From the NCBI RefSeq assembly GCF_000819725.1, contig NZ_CDDH01000106.1:1-45864 (forward strand): a stretch of 45,864 nt of DNA, read 5' to 3'. A program made the position numbers and the translations under genes. Source of the stretch: Aeromonas australiensis (GTDB taxonomy: Bacteria; Pseudomonadota; Gammaproteobacteria; Enterobacterales; Aeromonadaceae). Position 1 is the stretch's first letter; every line of letters begins with the position of its first letter. Shown in pieces: positions 15,623 to 24,191 of this stretch. The notes beneath the pieces were generated by a model. The model had not been told where the DNA came from. It was given only the letters and a program-made list of their open reading frames with translations, and searched no databases.

Positions 15623-15638
15623 ATGTTACATGTAACAT
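15623..15638. promoter_or_regulatory. GntR-type operator upstream of gntR (autoregulation)
   Basis: ATGTTACATGTAACAT is a perfect 16-bp palindrome matching the GntR half-sites ATGTTA-N4-TAACAT, 17 bp before the gntR start. This suggests negative autoregulation. It lies 57 bp before the divergent qnr-like gene, which it might also affect. Confidence 0.75.
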
Positions 15639-15695
15639 TACCGCCATCGGTGGATAAAGTCAGCATACGAAGCTGTTTTTTGCAGGAGTTTTCCG

Positions 15696-16346
15696 ATGAT
15701 CAGAGGCAAGCAGTTTGTGGATGTCCGGTTCGAGCAGCAGGATGTGGAGGGGGAGCAGTTCTCGGAGTGCCGCTTTATCGGCTGCAACTTCTCCTGGCTG
15801 GATTTGAGCGATAGCCGCTTCATCGACTGCAGCTTCTACGATCGGGAGAGCGAACTGGGCTGCCTGCTGCAGGGGTGTGACCTGCGTGAGGCCAGCTTCC
15901 TGCGCTGCGATCTTACCATGGCCGATTGCAGTCGCAGCCAGTGTCTGGGGTTGGAGCTGCGCGACTGTCAGGCGGTCGGCATCAATTTCGGCCACGCCAG
16001 CTTTGCCAACCAGATCACCGCCAAAAGCTACTTCTGCGAAGCCCACCTTACCGGCAACAACTTCAGCTACGCCAGCTTCGAGGGCTGTCTGCTGGAGAAG
16101 TGCGAGCTGACGGAAAACCGCTGGCAGGGAGCCAACCTGTTTGGTGCCTCGCTGGCGGGGTCCGATCTCAGCGGCTCCGAGTTTGGCCAGATCGACTGGA
16201 CCAGCTTCAAGCTGCAGGGCTGCGATCTGCGTCAGTGCGATCTGCCGGGGCTGGATCTGCGTCGGGTCGATCTGCAAGGGGTGCAGATCAACGAGGATCA
16301 GCAGCAGACCTTGCTGGAGCAGATCGGTCTGGTTGTCTTTCCCTGA
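15696..16346 (+). CDS. qnr: Qnr-family pentapeptide-repeat protein
   Basis: The 216-residue protein consists almost wholly of pentapeptide repeats (A(D/N)LXX type). They fold as a right-handed square beta-helix that mimics DNA and protects gyrase/topoisomerase IV from quinolones. The Qnr-specific segment YDRESELGCLLQGCDLREA (about residues 48-66), the LEKCELTENRWQGANLFG segment and the C-terminal LRRVDLQGVQI with a final hydrophobic dimer helix all match QnrB-like and chromosomal Aeromonas Qnr proteins. CAGGAG lies upstream of the ATG. No LexA box was found, unlike plasmid qnrB. It is chromosomal, beside gntR; whether it confers measurable resistance is not shown by sequence. Confidence 0.88.
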   Translation: MIRGKQFVDVRFEQQDVEGEQFSECRFIGCNFSWLDLSDSRFIDCSFYDRESELGCLLQGCDLREASFLRCDLTMADCSRSQCLGLELRDCQAVGINFGHASFANQITAKSYFCEAHLTGNNFSYASFEGCLLEKCELTENRWQGANLFGASLAGSDLSGSEFGQIDWTSFKLQGCDLRQCDLPGLDLRRVDLQGVQINEDQQQTLLEQIGLVVFP

Positions 16347-16414
16347 GCCGAGCGAAAATGAGGTAATTTTTCATCAAATGGGACCGACAGCAGGTTGCTG
16401 TTCTCCTGAAACGA

Positions 16415-16441
16415 CAAAAGCCTGCGTGATACAGGCTTTTG
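16415..16441. terminator. Bidirectional terminator between the qnr-like gene and envC
   Basis: CAAAAGCCTG pairs with CAGGCTTTTG around a 7-base loop, between convergent genes. Confidence 0.85.
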
Positions 16442-16478
16442 CTAGTGAGCGTGTGACTCGCTTGTCGGCCGGGTTAAC

Positions 16479-17879
16479 TCACCCCTTGGCCAGCCATTTG
16501 GTCGGGTTGACCGCTTCGCCCTGATAGCGAATTTCGAAGTAGAGGCCCGGTCTGTCCTGGCCGCCACTGTCACCGACCAGCGCCACCGGTTCCCCCTGCT
16601 CCACATTCTGGCCAACCTGACGCAGCAACGACTGATTGTGACCGTAGAGGCTCATATAGCCCTTGCCGTGATCGATCACCAGCAGCATACCGAAGCCGTC
16701 GAGCCAGTCGGCGTAGACTACTTGCCCCGGTGCGACCGCCTTGACCTGGGTCCCCTCGCGGGCGCCGATCAGGGTGCCTTTCCACTTGAGTTGGGCGGTG
16801 CGCGGCGAGCCGTAGGCGATGAGGATCGGCCCCTGTACCGGCCAGCGCAGGCTGCCACTGGTCTTGAGGCCGCTGTAACCGTTGGCGCTTGCCTTGGCAC
16901 TCTTGCGTGCTGCAGCCTGTTGCTCGGCGACCTTCTCCTGCTGTGCGGTGACTCTCTGTTGTTGAGCTGCGAGCCGTTGTTGTTCATCGACCTGTCGTTT
17001 CTGGGCCGCGATACGTTGTTGCTCCGCGAGTCGTTGTTGTTCGGCGGCCAGGCGTTGTGCCTCTAGCCGTCGCTGGCGTTCCTGCTCGGCCTTGATCTTG
17101 GCAAGGCGCTCCCGCTCGGCCCGTTCACGGCGCTCTTTCTCTTCCTGCTGGCGGCGCAGCTCTTCCAGTCGGGCCTTGAGAGCCTTCTCTGCCTTGACCA
17201 GCTTGGCGAGCTTCTGTTCGTCACTCTGTACAGATTGCTGCAACTGGTTGCGCACCTTGGCCCGGCTCTGCTGGCTGGCCTGCAGGGTCTGGTGATGCTC
17301 CTGCTGTTCGCCGAGCAGGCTCTGCAGTCTGGTTTCGGTCTCTTTGGTGGACTGTTGGTTTTTCGCCAGCTGGTCACGGGTGGCACGCAGGGCGTCGATA
17401 GCTTCGATGCGGGCCTTGTTGAGGTAATCGTAGTAGTCGAGAGACCGGCTCAGTTTGGCCGGATCTTGCTGATTGAGCAGCAGTTTGAGGTAGTCGTGGT
17501 GTCCAGCCAGAAAGGCGCTCTCCGCCTGCTTGGCCAGCAACTGCTTCTGATGCTTGGCTTGAACTTCCAGTGCCAGCTTGTCTTTTTGCAGGGTCGCCAG
17601 CTGCTGCTGGTTCTGTTTCAACTGTTGTCTGGTCTGGTTGAGTTTGGCGGCAGCGGCCGAGATGGCCTGCTCGTCAGCCTTGAGTTGGGTATTGAGTTTG
17701 GCCAGCTCCTGCTTGCTGAGCTGGATGGTCTTTTGTTGCGCTTTGATCTGGGACTGCATGGTGCCCAGCTGCTGATTGGCGGCAGCTGGGGTGGTGCCAA
17801 ACGACAGGCAAAAAAACAGCGCGCCGGCCAACAGGCCGACGCGACTGGTTTTCTGTGAAATAACTTCGCATCCCCGCAT
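16479..17879 (-). CDS. envC: Murein hydrolase activator EnvC
   Basis: EnvC activates the septal amidases AmiA and AmiB at division in the periplasm. A signal peptide is seen at about residues 12-35 (VGLLAGALFFCLSF...AAA). A long coiled coil follows (about 36-330), very rich in Gln, Glu, Lys and Arg, and then a LytM/M23-like domain (about 345-466) with KAVAPGQVVYADWLDGFGM, IDHGKGYMSLYGH and LYFEIRYQG. The catalytic zinc residues appear incomplete, as usual for EnvC. It follows gpmI by nine bases and is probably cotranscribed. The ATG lies in the loop of a CCCC-ATGC-GGGG hairpin, and no good ribosome-binding site is seen. Confidence 0.92.
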   Translation of the reverse strand: MRGCEVISQKTSRVGLLAGALFFCLSFGTTPAAANQQLGTMQSQIKAQQKTIQLSKQELAKLNTQLKADEQAISAAAAKLNQTRQQLKQNQQQLATLQKDKLALEVQAKHQKQLLAKQAESAFLAGHHDYLKLLLNQQDPAKLSRSLDYYDYLNKARIEAIDALRATRDQLAKNQQSTKETETRLQSLLGEQQEHHQTLQASQQSRAKVRNQLQQSVQSDEQKLAKLVKAEKALKARLEELRRQQEEKERRERAERERLAKIKAEQERQRRLEAQRLAAEQQRLAEQQRIAAQKRQVDEQQRLAAQQQRVTAQQEKVAEQQAAARKSAKASANGYSGLKTSGSLRWPVQGPILIAYGSPRTAQLKWKGTLIGAREGTQVKAVAPGQVVYADWLDGFGMLLVIDHGKGYMSLYGHNQSLLRQVGQNVEQGEPVALVGDSGGQDRPGLYFEIRYQGEAVNPTKWLAKG

Positions 17880-17888
17880 GGGGAAGGA

Positions 17889-19418
17889 TTATTTCAGAAT
17901 CATCAGGGGCTTGCCAGTCATTTCCGGCGGCACCGGCAGACCCATCAGGGTCAGCATGGTGGGGGCCAGATCGGACAGTTTACCACCTTCGGCAACCTCG
18001 GCTTTGCGACCGAAATAGATGAGCGGAACCGGCAGATTGGTGTGGGCGGTGTGGGCCTGGCCAGTCTCTTCGTCCAGCATCTTCTCGGCGTTACCGTGGT
18101 CGGCAGTGATCAGGCACTCGCCACCCACTTCGGCCAGCGCGTCGGTGACGCGACCGATGCAGTGGTCAACGGCTTCACAGGCTTTGACGGCGGCATCGAA
18201 TACGCCGGTGTGACCAACCATGTCGCCATTCGGGTAGTTACAGATGATGACGTCGTACTTGCCGCTCTTGATGGCCGCAACCAGCTTGTCGGTCAGCTCT
18301 TCGGAGCTCATCTCCGGCTGCAGGTCATAGGTTGCCACTTTCGGGCTGGCCACGATCTCGCGATCTTCGCCGGTGAAGCAGGACTCTTCGCCACCGTTGA
18401 AGAAGAAGGTGACGTGAGCATACTTCTCGGTTTCGGAGATGCGCAGCTGGGTCTTGCCCTGCTTGGCCAGCCACTCACCCAGGGTGTTGACCAGAGCGGT
18501 CGGCGGGTAGGCACAGGCAGTTTTGATGTCGGCCGCGTATTCGGTCAGCATCACGAAGTTCAGCTTCGGCTGGGCAGCACGGGCGAAGCCGGTGAAGTCG
18601 GTGTCAACGAAGGCGCGGGTGATTTCACGGGCACGGTCGGCACGGAAGTTCATGAAAATCAGCGCATCACCATCTTCCATCGGTGCAGCTTCGCCGATGC
18701 GGGTCGCCTTGACGAACTCGTCGTTCTCATCGCGGGCATAGGCGGCAGCCAGTGCTTCGGTGGCGCTCTCGGCGGTGAACTCGCCCTTGCCCTGGGTCAT
18801 CAGATCATAGGCTTGCTGCACGCGATCCCAGCGGTTGTCACGGTCCATGGCGAAGTAACGGCCGATCATGGAGGCGAAACGACCCTTGCCCAGCTTGGCG
18901 AACAGAGCATCGAACAGCTCGATGGAGGACTGGGCAGAGCGCGGCGGCACGTCACGGCCATCCAGGAAGGCGTGGAAGTAGATCTTCTCGGCGCCACGCT
19001 TGGCGGCCATTTCGATCATGCCCATGATGTGCTCTTCGTGGCTGTGTACGCCACCCGGGGACATCAGACCCATGATGTGAACGGCTTTGCCGTTGGTGAC
19101 GGCAGCGTCAACAGCCTTGGCCAGCTCGACGTTCTGGAAGAAGGGACCATCCTGAATGTCTTTGGAGATGCGGGTCAGCTCCTGATAGACGATGCGACCG
19201 GCACCGATGTTGACGTGGCCTACTTCGGAGTTGCCCATCTGGCCATCCGGCAGACCGACATCCAGGCCGGAGCCGGAGATCAGGGTGCTGGTATAGTCAC
19301 GGGCCAGACGATCGAGGTTGGGAGTCTTGGCGGCAGCGACGGCGTTGTGCTCTTGCTTGGTGCTGTAGCCCCAACCGTCCATGATGACCAGAACCAAAGG
19401 TTTCTTAGCTGTTGACAT
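17889..19418 (-). CDS. gpmI: 2,3-bisphosphoglycerate-independent phosphoglycerate mutase
   Basis: This enzyme interconverts 3- and 2-phosphoglycerate in glycolysis, using two Mn ions and a phosphoserine. The alkaline-phosphatase-like fold is evident in VLVIMDGWG at the start. The catalytic serine lies in [17 protein letters not shown] (about residue 64). [28 protein letters not shown] and the metal-binding [11 protein letters not shown] are also present. The 509-residue length is normal. AGAGGA precedes the ATG at 19418. The order gpmI-envC divergent from yibN matches E. coli. Confidence 0.97.
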   Translation of the reverse strand: MSTAKKPLVLVIMDGWGYSTKQEHNAVAAAKTPNLDRLARDYTSTLISGSGLDVGLPDGQMGNSEVGHVNIGAGRIVYQELTRISKDIQDGPFFQNVELAKAVDAAVTNGKAVHIMGLMSPGGVHSHEEHIMGMIEMAAKRGAEKIYFHAFLDGRDVPPRSAQSSIELFDALFAKLGKGRFASMIGRYFAMDRDNRWDRVQQAYDLMTQGKGEFTAESATEALAAAYARDENDEFVKATRIGEAAPMEDGDALIFMNFRADRAREITRAFVDTDFTGFARAAQPKLNFVMLTEYAADIKTACAYPPTALVNTLGEWLAKQGKTQLRISETEKYAHVTFFFNGGEESCFTGEDREIVASPKVATYDLQPEMSSEELTDKLVAAIKSGKYDVIICNYPNGDMVGHTGVFDAAVKACEAVDHCIGRVTDALAEVGGECLITADHGNAEKMLDEETGQAHTAHTNLPVPLIYFGRKAEVAEGGKLSDLAPTMLTLMGLPVPPEMTGKPLMILK

Positions 19419-19663
19419 AAGACTATGTCCTCTCGGATTGGAAAAAATGCGGGAAATAAAACTAGCGTAATATTACTACATCTGCCGAAATAGTCACCTG
19501 ATAGCCAAGGGGCGCTCCCGCCGCCCCGCAAGCCAGCCTTTCCTGCCATGCTCGCTGCCCAATGATGATGGGAGCCTGCTCGCGCTTTGCCGCCAAGATG
19601 GCTGATCTTATCAATACCCCCATGTATACTCGGGCCCTTGTCTTGGTCCCTGGATAGTAGAAG

Positions 19664-20095
19664 ATGCAAGAGTATTTGGATTTTGCGGCCCGTAACCCGC
19701 TGCTGACCGCAGCCTGGTTGGGCCTGGCTGGCACCCTGGTTTACACCACTGTGCGTGCCCGTTTGTCTCCGGTAAAAACCGTCAACAATCACACCGCGAC
19801 CCTGCTGATCAACCGCGAGAATGCCACAGTGGTGGATATTCGCAGTCAGGAAGAGTACGCCAAGGGCCATCTGGCCGGTGCCCAGCACCTGCCGCTGACC
19901 CAAATCCAGAGCAATAATCTGGGCCCGGTTGAAAAGCATAAAGATGCCCCCATCATAGTGGTGTGCGAGTCGGGAATGACTGCGGGCGGCGCGGGCCGTC
20001 AGCTGAGCAAAGCTGGCTTCAAGCAGGTTTATGTGCTCGGCGGTGGCATGGCCCAATGGCGTGCAGAAAATCTGCCGGTAACCAAGAAACGCTGA
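19664..20095 (+). CDS. yibN: Membrane-anchored rhodanese-like protein YibN
   Basis: A single N-terminal membrane segment (about residues 10-29, NPLLTAAWLGLAGTLVYTTV) is followed by a rhodanese domain. VVDIRSQEEYAKGHLAGAQHLP and the active-site loop VVCESGMTAGGAG, with the expected cysteine, are visible. Family members transfer sulphane sulphur or bind membrane partners; the physiological substrate is unknown. It is 143 residues and precedes secB. E. coli has grxC between yibN and secB; here grxC is absent from the gap. Confidence 0.9.
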   Translation: MQEYLDFAARNPLLTAAWLGLAGTLVYTTVRARLSPVKTVNNHTATLLINRENATVVDIRSQEEYAKGHLAGAQHLPLTQIQSNNLGPVEKHKDAPIIVVCESGMTAGGAGRQLSKAGFKQVYVLGGGMAQWRAENLPVTKKR

Positions 20096-20145
20096 TTTAA
20101 GCAGGGCCTGAGCCCACTTATCCATATAACAAGGAATCAAACGAA

Positions 20146-20616
20146 ATGGCTGACGAGATCAACAACCAGGAAGTACAACCGGAATTCCACATCCAGCGTG
20201 TTTACACCAAGGATGTCTCTTTCGAAGCGCCGAACACCCCGCACATCTTCCAGAAAGAGTGGCAGCCGGACGTCAAGCTGGATATGGATACCAAGACCAA
20301 CATCCTGGCTGAGAACGTGTACGAGGTTGTCCTGACCCTGACCGTGACCTGCAAACTGGAAACCGAAACCGCCTTCCTGTGCGAAGTACAGCAAGCCGGT
20401 ATCTTCACCATCGGCAACCTGCCGGAGCCGCAACTGGCTCACTGCCTGGCAGCCTTCTGCCCGAACATCCTGTTCCCGTATGCCCGCGAAGCCGTGGCCA
20501 ACATGGTGAGCAAGGGTTCCTTCCCGCAGCTGAACCTGGCACCGGTCAACTTCGATGCCCTGTTTGCCCAGCACATGGCGCAAGCACAGGCCCAGCAGGC
20601 GACTGCGGAAGCCTGA
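20146..20616 (+). CDS. secB: Protein-export chaperone SecB
   Basis: SecB is a tetrameric cytosolic chaperone that keeps preproteins unfolded and passes them to SecA. The conserved stretch [20 protein letters not shown], the [24 protein letters not shown] strand and [20 protein letters not shown] are typical. The 156-residue length is normal. AAGGA lies upstream of the ATG, and gpsA starts two bases after its stop. Confidence 0.97.
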   Translation: MADEINNQEVQPEFHIQRVYTKDVSFEAPNTPHIFQKEWQPDVKLDMDTKTNILAENVYEVVLTLTVTCKLETETAFLCEVQQAGIFTIGNLPEPQLAHCLAAFCPNILFPYAREAVANMVSKGSFPQLNLAPVNFDALFAQHMAQAQAQQATAEA

Positions 20617-20618
20617 TA

Positions 20619-21623
20619 ATGGCTGACCAGATCGCTATCTCGGTCTTGGGGGCGGGGTCTTATGGCTCCGCCCTTGCCATTTCTCTGGCGCGCAACGGTC
20701 ATCCGACCCTGCTGTGGGGTCACGACCCCGCTCATGTCGCCGAGCTGGAACAAGACCGCTGCAACAAGGCATTTTTGCCTGATGTCCCTTTTCCTGCTGA
20801 TTTGCAGCTGACTGCGGATCTGCAACGGGCGGTACAAGCTGCCCCCGTGCTGCTGCTGGTGGTGCCGAGCCATGTATTTGGTGATGTACTGACCCGGATC
20901 AAACCCTTCCTGCGCCCCGATACCCGTATCGCCTGGGCCACCAAGGGTCTGGAGCCGGACAGTGGCCGTCTGCTGCAGGACGTGGCCCGTGACGTGCTGG
21001 GTGACGAGATGCCGCTGGCGGTGATCTCCGGCCCCACCTTCGCCAAGGAGCTGGCTGCCGGTCTGCCGACCGCCATCTCGGTCGCCTCGACTCACGACGA
21101 GTTCGCCGACGATCTCTCCCACCTGCTGCACTGTGGCCGCTCGTTCCGGGTCTATACCAATCCGGACTTCGTCGGTCTGCAGCTGGGTGGGGCTGTGAAG
21201 AACGTCATCGCCATCGGTGCCGGTCTCTCCGACGGGCTCGGGTTTGGCGCCAATGCCAGAACCGCGCTCATCACCCGGGGTCTGGTGGAGATGCAGCGTC
21301 TGGGGGCGGCGCTGGGTGCCGATGCCAAAACCTTTATGGGGATGGCGGGGCTCGGGGATCTGGTGCTCACCTGTACCGACAACCAGTCGCGCAACCGTCG
21401 CTTCGGGCTGGCCCTCGGGGCTGGCAAGGATGTGGACACCGCCATGACCGAGATTGGTCAGGTGGTGGAGGGTTATCGTAACACCAAAGAGGTGCATCTG
21501 CTGGCGGCCCGCTGCGGCGTCGAGATGCCCATCTGCGAACAGATCTTCAAGGTGCTCTACGAGGGCAAGAACCCGAAAGAGGCGGCCATCGCCCTGCTGT
21601 CGCGAGACAAGAAGGACGAGTAA
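20619..21623 (+). CDS. gpsA: NAD(P)H-dependent glycerol-3-phosphate dehydrogenase
   Basis: GpsA reduces dihydroxyacetone phosphate to sn-glycerol-3-phosphate, the backbone of phospholipids. The Rossmann motif [12 protein letters not shown] is at residues 8-19. [11 protein letters not shown], the catalytic lysine in [20 protein letters not shown] and [20 protein letters not shown] are present. The 334-residue length is normal. It is coupled to secB (2-base gap) and ends before a strong terminator. Confidence 0.97.
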   Translation: MADQIAISVLGAGSYGSALAISLARNGHPTLLWGHDPAHVAELEQDRCNKAFLPDVPFPADLQLTADLQRAVQAAPVLLLVVPSHVFGDVLTRIKPFLRPDTRIAWATKGLEPDSGRLLQDVARDVLGDEMPLAVISGPTFAKELAAGLPTAISVASTHDEFADDLSHLLHCGRSFRVYTNPDFVGLQLGGAVKNVIAIGAGLSDGLGFGANARTALITRGLVEMQRLGAALGADAKTFMGMAGLGDLVLTCTDNQSRNRRFGLALGAGKDVDTAMTEIGQVVEGYRNTKEVHLLAARCGVEMPICEQIFKVLYEGKNPKEAAIALLSRDKKDE

Positions 21624-21641
21624 TCGGCCGATTGCCCATGC

Positions 21642-21671
21642 AAAAGGCCCCGCCGGATGGCGGGGCCTTTT
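21642..21671. terminator. Bidirectional terminator between gpsA and nfuA
   Basis: AAAAGGCCCCGCC pairs with GGCGGGGCCTTTT around GGAT, a very strong stem with A/T runs on both sides, between convergent genes. Confidence 0.95.
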
Positions 21672-21694
21672 CTTTGCACTGAAATGGCAACAAA

Positions 21695-22273
21695 TCAGTA
21701 GTAGGAGTGGTCGCCGCGCTGGTGCTCGGTGGCGTCTTTCACACCGTTGAGTTCGCCCGGGAACTTCTCCAGCAGCTGCTTCTCGATCCCCTCTTTCAGG
21801 GTGTAATCGACCATGGAGCAGCCGTTGCAACCGCCGCCAAACTGCAGGATGGCCAGTTTGTCTTCAGTCAGCTCGACCAGGGTCACCTTGCCACCGTGAC
21901 CGGCCAGCATGGGGTTCACTTCGGACATCAACACGTATTCGATGCGCTCGATCAGCGGCGCGTCGTCGGCCACTTTACGCATCTTGGCGTTCGGTGCTTT
22001 CAGGGTGAGCTGGGAGCCCATCTGATCAGTCACGAAGTCGATGGTAGCATCCACCAGGAAGGGGGCGCTCAGGGGATCGACCATGCAGTCGAAGCCGCTG
22101 AAGGGCAGGTGTTGATCTTCCGGGTCCACGGCATCGGGCGGGCAATAGGATACGCCACACTCGGCATTCTGGGTTCCCGGATTGACCACAAACACCCGGA
22201 TATTGGTGCCATCAGGCTGTTTTTCCAGCAGTTTACGGAAATGGGCCTGGGCGGCGTCGGAAATGCTGATCAT
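21695..22273 (-). CDS. nfuA: Fe-S cluster carrier NfuA
   Basis: NfuA carries a 4Fe-4S cluster to apoproteins. The N-terminal degenerate A-type domain runs from about residue 1 to 95 ([16 protein letters not shown]). The C-terminal Nfu domain holds the cluster motif GGGCNGCSM (about residues 147-155). The ATG at 22273, preceded by GAGGATAG, gives 192 residues like E. coli NfuA. It follows gntX on the same strand with an 80-bp gap, the usual enteric order. Confidence 0.96.
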   Translation of the reverse strand: MISISDAAQAHFRKLLEKQPDGTNIRVFVVNPGTQNAECGVSYCPPDAVDPEDQHLPFSGFDCMVDPLSAPFLVDATIDFVTDQMGSQLTLKAPNAKMRKVADDAPLIERIEYVLMSEVNPMLAGHGGKVTLVELTEDKLAILQFGGGCNGCSMVDYTLKEGIEKQLLEKFPGELNGVKDATEHQRGDHSYY

Positions 22274-22353
22274 CACTATCCTCATAAACCTGAGTGTACG
22301 ACTAGGGTATTCATGATAACGCGGTTATTAATGCTTGGGTAGCATGCCGATGG

Positions 22354-23082
22354 CTACTTGAGGTGCTTGAGAGTACGGCAGATGGCCCAGACCTCCACCT
22401 TTGTGACTCCGCTCTCGTGTAGCAGTCGGCTCAGCTGACCGGCGGTGGCGCCTGTGGTCACGACGTCATCGAGCAGGGCGACATGATTGTATTGGTGGGG
22501 GCGGATCCGGAATGCTCCGCGCAGATTTCGCCGTCGCTGGCCTGCACTCAGTGCGGTCTGCTGCGGTGTCGCTTTGAACCGTCGCAACAAGTTGCTATCA
22601 CAGGGGAGCCCGGTCAGTTGGCCCAACTCCTTACCAATCTCTTCAGCCTGATTGAAGCCGCGCCGCCACTGTCGCCACCAGTGCAGGGGGACCGGAATAA
22701 TGGCCTCTGGCGGATCGCTATTATCTAAGTGGTCGGCCAGCAGACTCGCCAGCAATGGTGCCAGCAAGATCTGGCCGGAATATTTGAGCCGGGGTATCAG
22801 CATGGGGTAGGGGGCCTGATAGTCGCCGATCACCTGTAATCGCTCCCAGGGAGGGGGCCTGCGCTGGCAGCGGCCACAGAGCATCACTCTCTCAGCAATA
22901 TAGGTCGTCAAGGGCGCAGCGCAGAGATGACATCTTGGCTGTGACTGATGCAACGCCTGCCGACACCAGCTGCAGAGCAGGGGGGAGTTGTCACAAGGCT
23001 GATGACAGAGGAGGCAACTGCCTTGCCAGTCGCTGTGGCTGCCGAGCAGCGGGCTTGCTTTAGCGAGCAGTCGCTTTAACAT
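22354..23082 (-). CDS. gntX: ComF-family phosphoribosyltransferase-like protein GntX
   Basis: The N-terminus has four CxxC pairs forming zinc fingers (CLLCHQPC, CSWC, CHLC, CGRC within the first 75 residues). The C-terminal phosphoribosyltransferase fold shows the PRPP loop VALLDDVVTTGATAGQL. ComF proteins act in competence or DNA uptake in some bacteria; E. coli GntX is required for use of DNA as a nutrient. The ATG at 23082 (MLKRLLAKASPLLG) gives 242 residues; the open frame upstream overlaps bioH and is not used. It is divergent from bioH. Confidence 0.88.
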   Translation of the reverse strand: MLKRLLAKASPLLGSHSDWQGSCLLCHQPCDNSPLLCSWCRQALHQSQPRCHLCAAPLTTYIAERVMLCGRCQRRPPPWERLQVIGDYQAPYPMLIPRLKYSGQILLAPLLASLLADHLDNSDPPEAIIPVPLHWWRQWRRGFNQAEEIGKELGQLTGLPCDSNLLRRFKATPQQTALSAGQRRRNLRGAFRIRPHQYNHVALLDDVVTTGATAGQLSRLLHESGVTKVEVWAICRTLKHLK

Positions 23083-23120
23083 GCTGACCCCAAGAACATA
23101 AACAGGGATCTTGAGTCTAG

Positions 23121-23885
23121 ATGAGCATATCGGTAGCGCAGTGTGGCCAGGGGCCCGATTTGGTGCTGTTGCACGGATGGGGGATGAATGGAGCGGTCTG
23201 GCATGGCATTGCCCAGCAATTAGCGTCCCACTATCGGGTTCATCTGGTGGACTTGCCTGGCTTTGGCAACAGCCCGCTGGCTGACGAGGTGGATTACAGC
23301 CTGTCCTGGCTTGCCGAGCAGGTGGCCGCCATCTTGCCGCAGAAATGCCATCTGCTTGGCTGGTCGCTCGGCGGTTTGGTGGCAAGCCAGCTGGCGCTGA
23401 CGCATCCAGATCGGTTGCACTCCCTCGTCACCGTAGCCAGCTCCCCCTGTTTTATGGCCCGCGATGAGTGGCCGGGGATCGCACCCAAGGTGCTGACCGG
23501 CTTCAACCAGATGTTGGCAGGGGATTTTCACCAGACCATAGAGCGCTTTCTGGCGATCCAGGCAATGGGTAGTGAACATGCCCGTGACGATATTCGCCAG
23601 TTGCGTCACTGGCTGGCCGAGCGTCCTGCCCCCCAATTTGCCGCGCTTGAGGCCGGCTTGACGCTGTTGGCAGAGATTGACCAGCGCGAACTATTGTGCG
23701 GGCTGGCTCTGCCCTGGTTACGGATCTATGGACGATTGGATTCATTGGTACCCAAAGCGACCATTCCTCTGCTGGATGCTCTCTACCCTGCCAGCCGCAG
23801 TGTGACCCTCAATAAGGCCTCACACGCACCTTTTATCTCCCACCCTGACGAATTCATTGAAATCGTTCGAGATTTTGCTGGCTAA
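23121..23885 (+). CDS. bioH: Pimeloyl-ACP methyl ester carboxylesterase
   Basis: BioH removes the methyl group from pimeloyl-ACP methyl ester and so ends the pimelate stage of biotin synthesis. The alpha/beta-hydrolase signatures are LVLLHGWGMNGAVW (oxyanion region), the nucleophile elbow GWSLGG (serine near residue 82), the acid in YGRLDSLVP and the histidine in KASHAPFISHP. The 254-residue length is normal. It is divergent from gntX with a 38-bp shared upstream region. Confidence 0.95.
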   Translation: MSISVAQCGQGPDLVLLHGWGMNGAVWHGIAQQLASHYRVHLVDLPGFGNSPLADEVDYSLSWLAEQVAAILPQKCHLLGWSLGGLVASQLALTHPDRLHSLVTVASSPCFMARDEWPGIAPKVLTGFNQMLAGDFHQTIERFLAIQAMGSEHARDDIRQLRHWLAERPAPQFAALEAGLTLLAEIDQRELLCGLALPWLRIYGRLDSLVPKATIPLLDALYPASRSVTLNKASHAPFISHPDEFIEIVRDFAG

Positions 23886-23910
23886 AAAATAGCCTGCAAG
23901 CTTCAATAAT

Positions 23911-23947
23911 CCTCTGGTCTGGCGGATAATTAAGCTGTGACCAGAGG
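23911..23947 (+). promoter_or_regulatory. Inverted repeat that would hide a ribosome-binding site
   Basis: CCTCTGGTC at 23911-23919 is the exact complement of GACCAGAGG at 23939-23947, and the latter contains the AGAGGAG ribosome-binding site of the next gene. An RNA hairpin here would mask translation. There is no T run, so it is not a terminator. Regulation is inferred only from the geometry. Confidence 0.5.
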
Positions 23948-23956
23948 AGTAACATC

Positions 23957-24190
23957 ATGCGTATTGATTCTGCTTTCAATAGCGGGGTACAGGGATTTCA
24001 GCGAGCTGAGCAGATGGCCGACAAGGCATCCAATCAGATTGCCCGCCTCAACACCCCCAGCGGGGATCAGGTGCAAGTGACCGATGAGCTTGTCAATCTC
24101 AAGGTGGCCGAGCAGCAGGCTGGTGCTTCCGCCAAGGTAGTGCAGACCGCCAGCGATATGATGGGAACCCTGATCAATATCAGGGTGTGA
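23957..24190 (+). CDS. Small protein resembling the flagellar rod/hook C-terminal helix
   Basis: This 77-residue protein ends ELVNLKVAEQQAGASAKVVQ...MMGTLINIRV. That matches the C-terminal coiled-coil domain of flagellar rod and hook proteins (FlgC, FlgG and FlgE type), and the N-terminus IDSAFNSGVQGFQRAE resembles their N-terminal helix. The central rod domain is missing. The next gene starts two bases after its stop, so the two are a unit. No other flagellar gene is in the window, so a role in a flagellum is inference; it could be a stand-alone accessory protein. Confidence 0.7.
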   Translation: MRIDSAFNSGVQGFQRAEQMADKASNQIARLNTPSGDQVQVTDELVNLKVAEQQAGASAKVVQTASDMMGTLINIRV

Positions 24191-24191
24191 G

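Noticed and set aside
15606..15695. LexA (SOS) box before the qnr-like gene
   Set aside because: Only CTG-N7-CAG and CAG-N8-CTG arrangements are present; the required CTG-N10-CAG is absent.
18042..19415. Long open frame antisense to gpmI
   Set aside because: GpmI is complete and conserved on the minus strand; the antisense frame is a codon-bias shadow.
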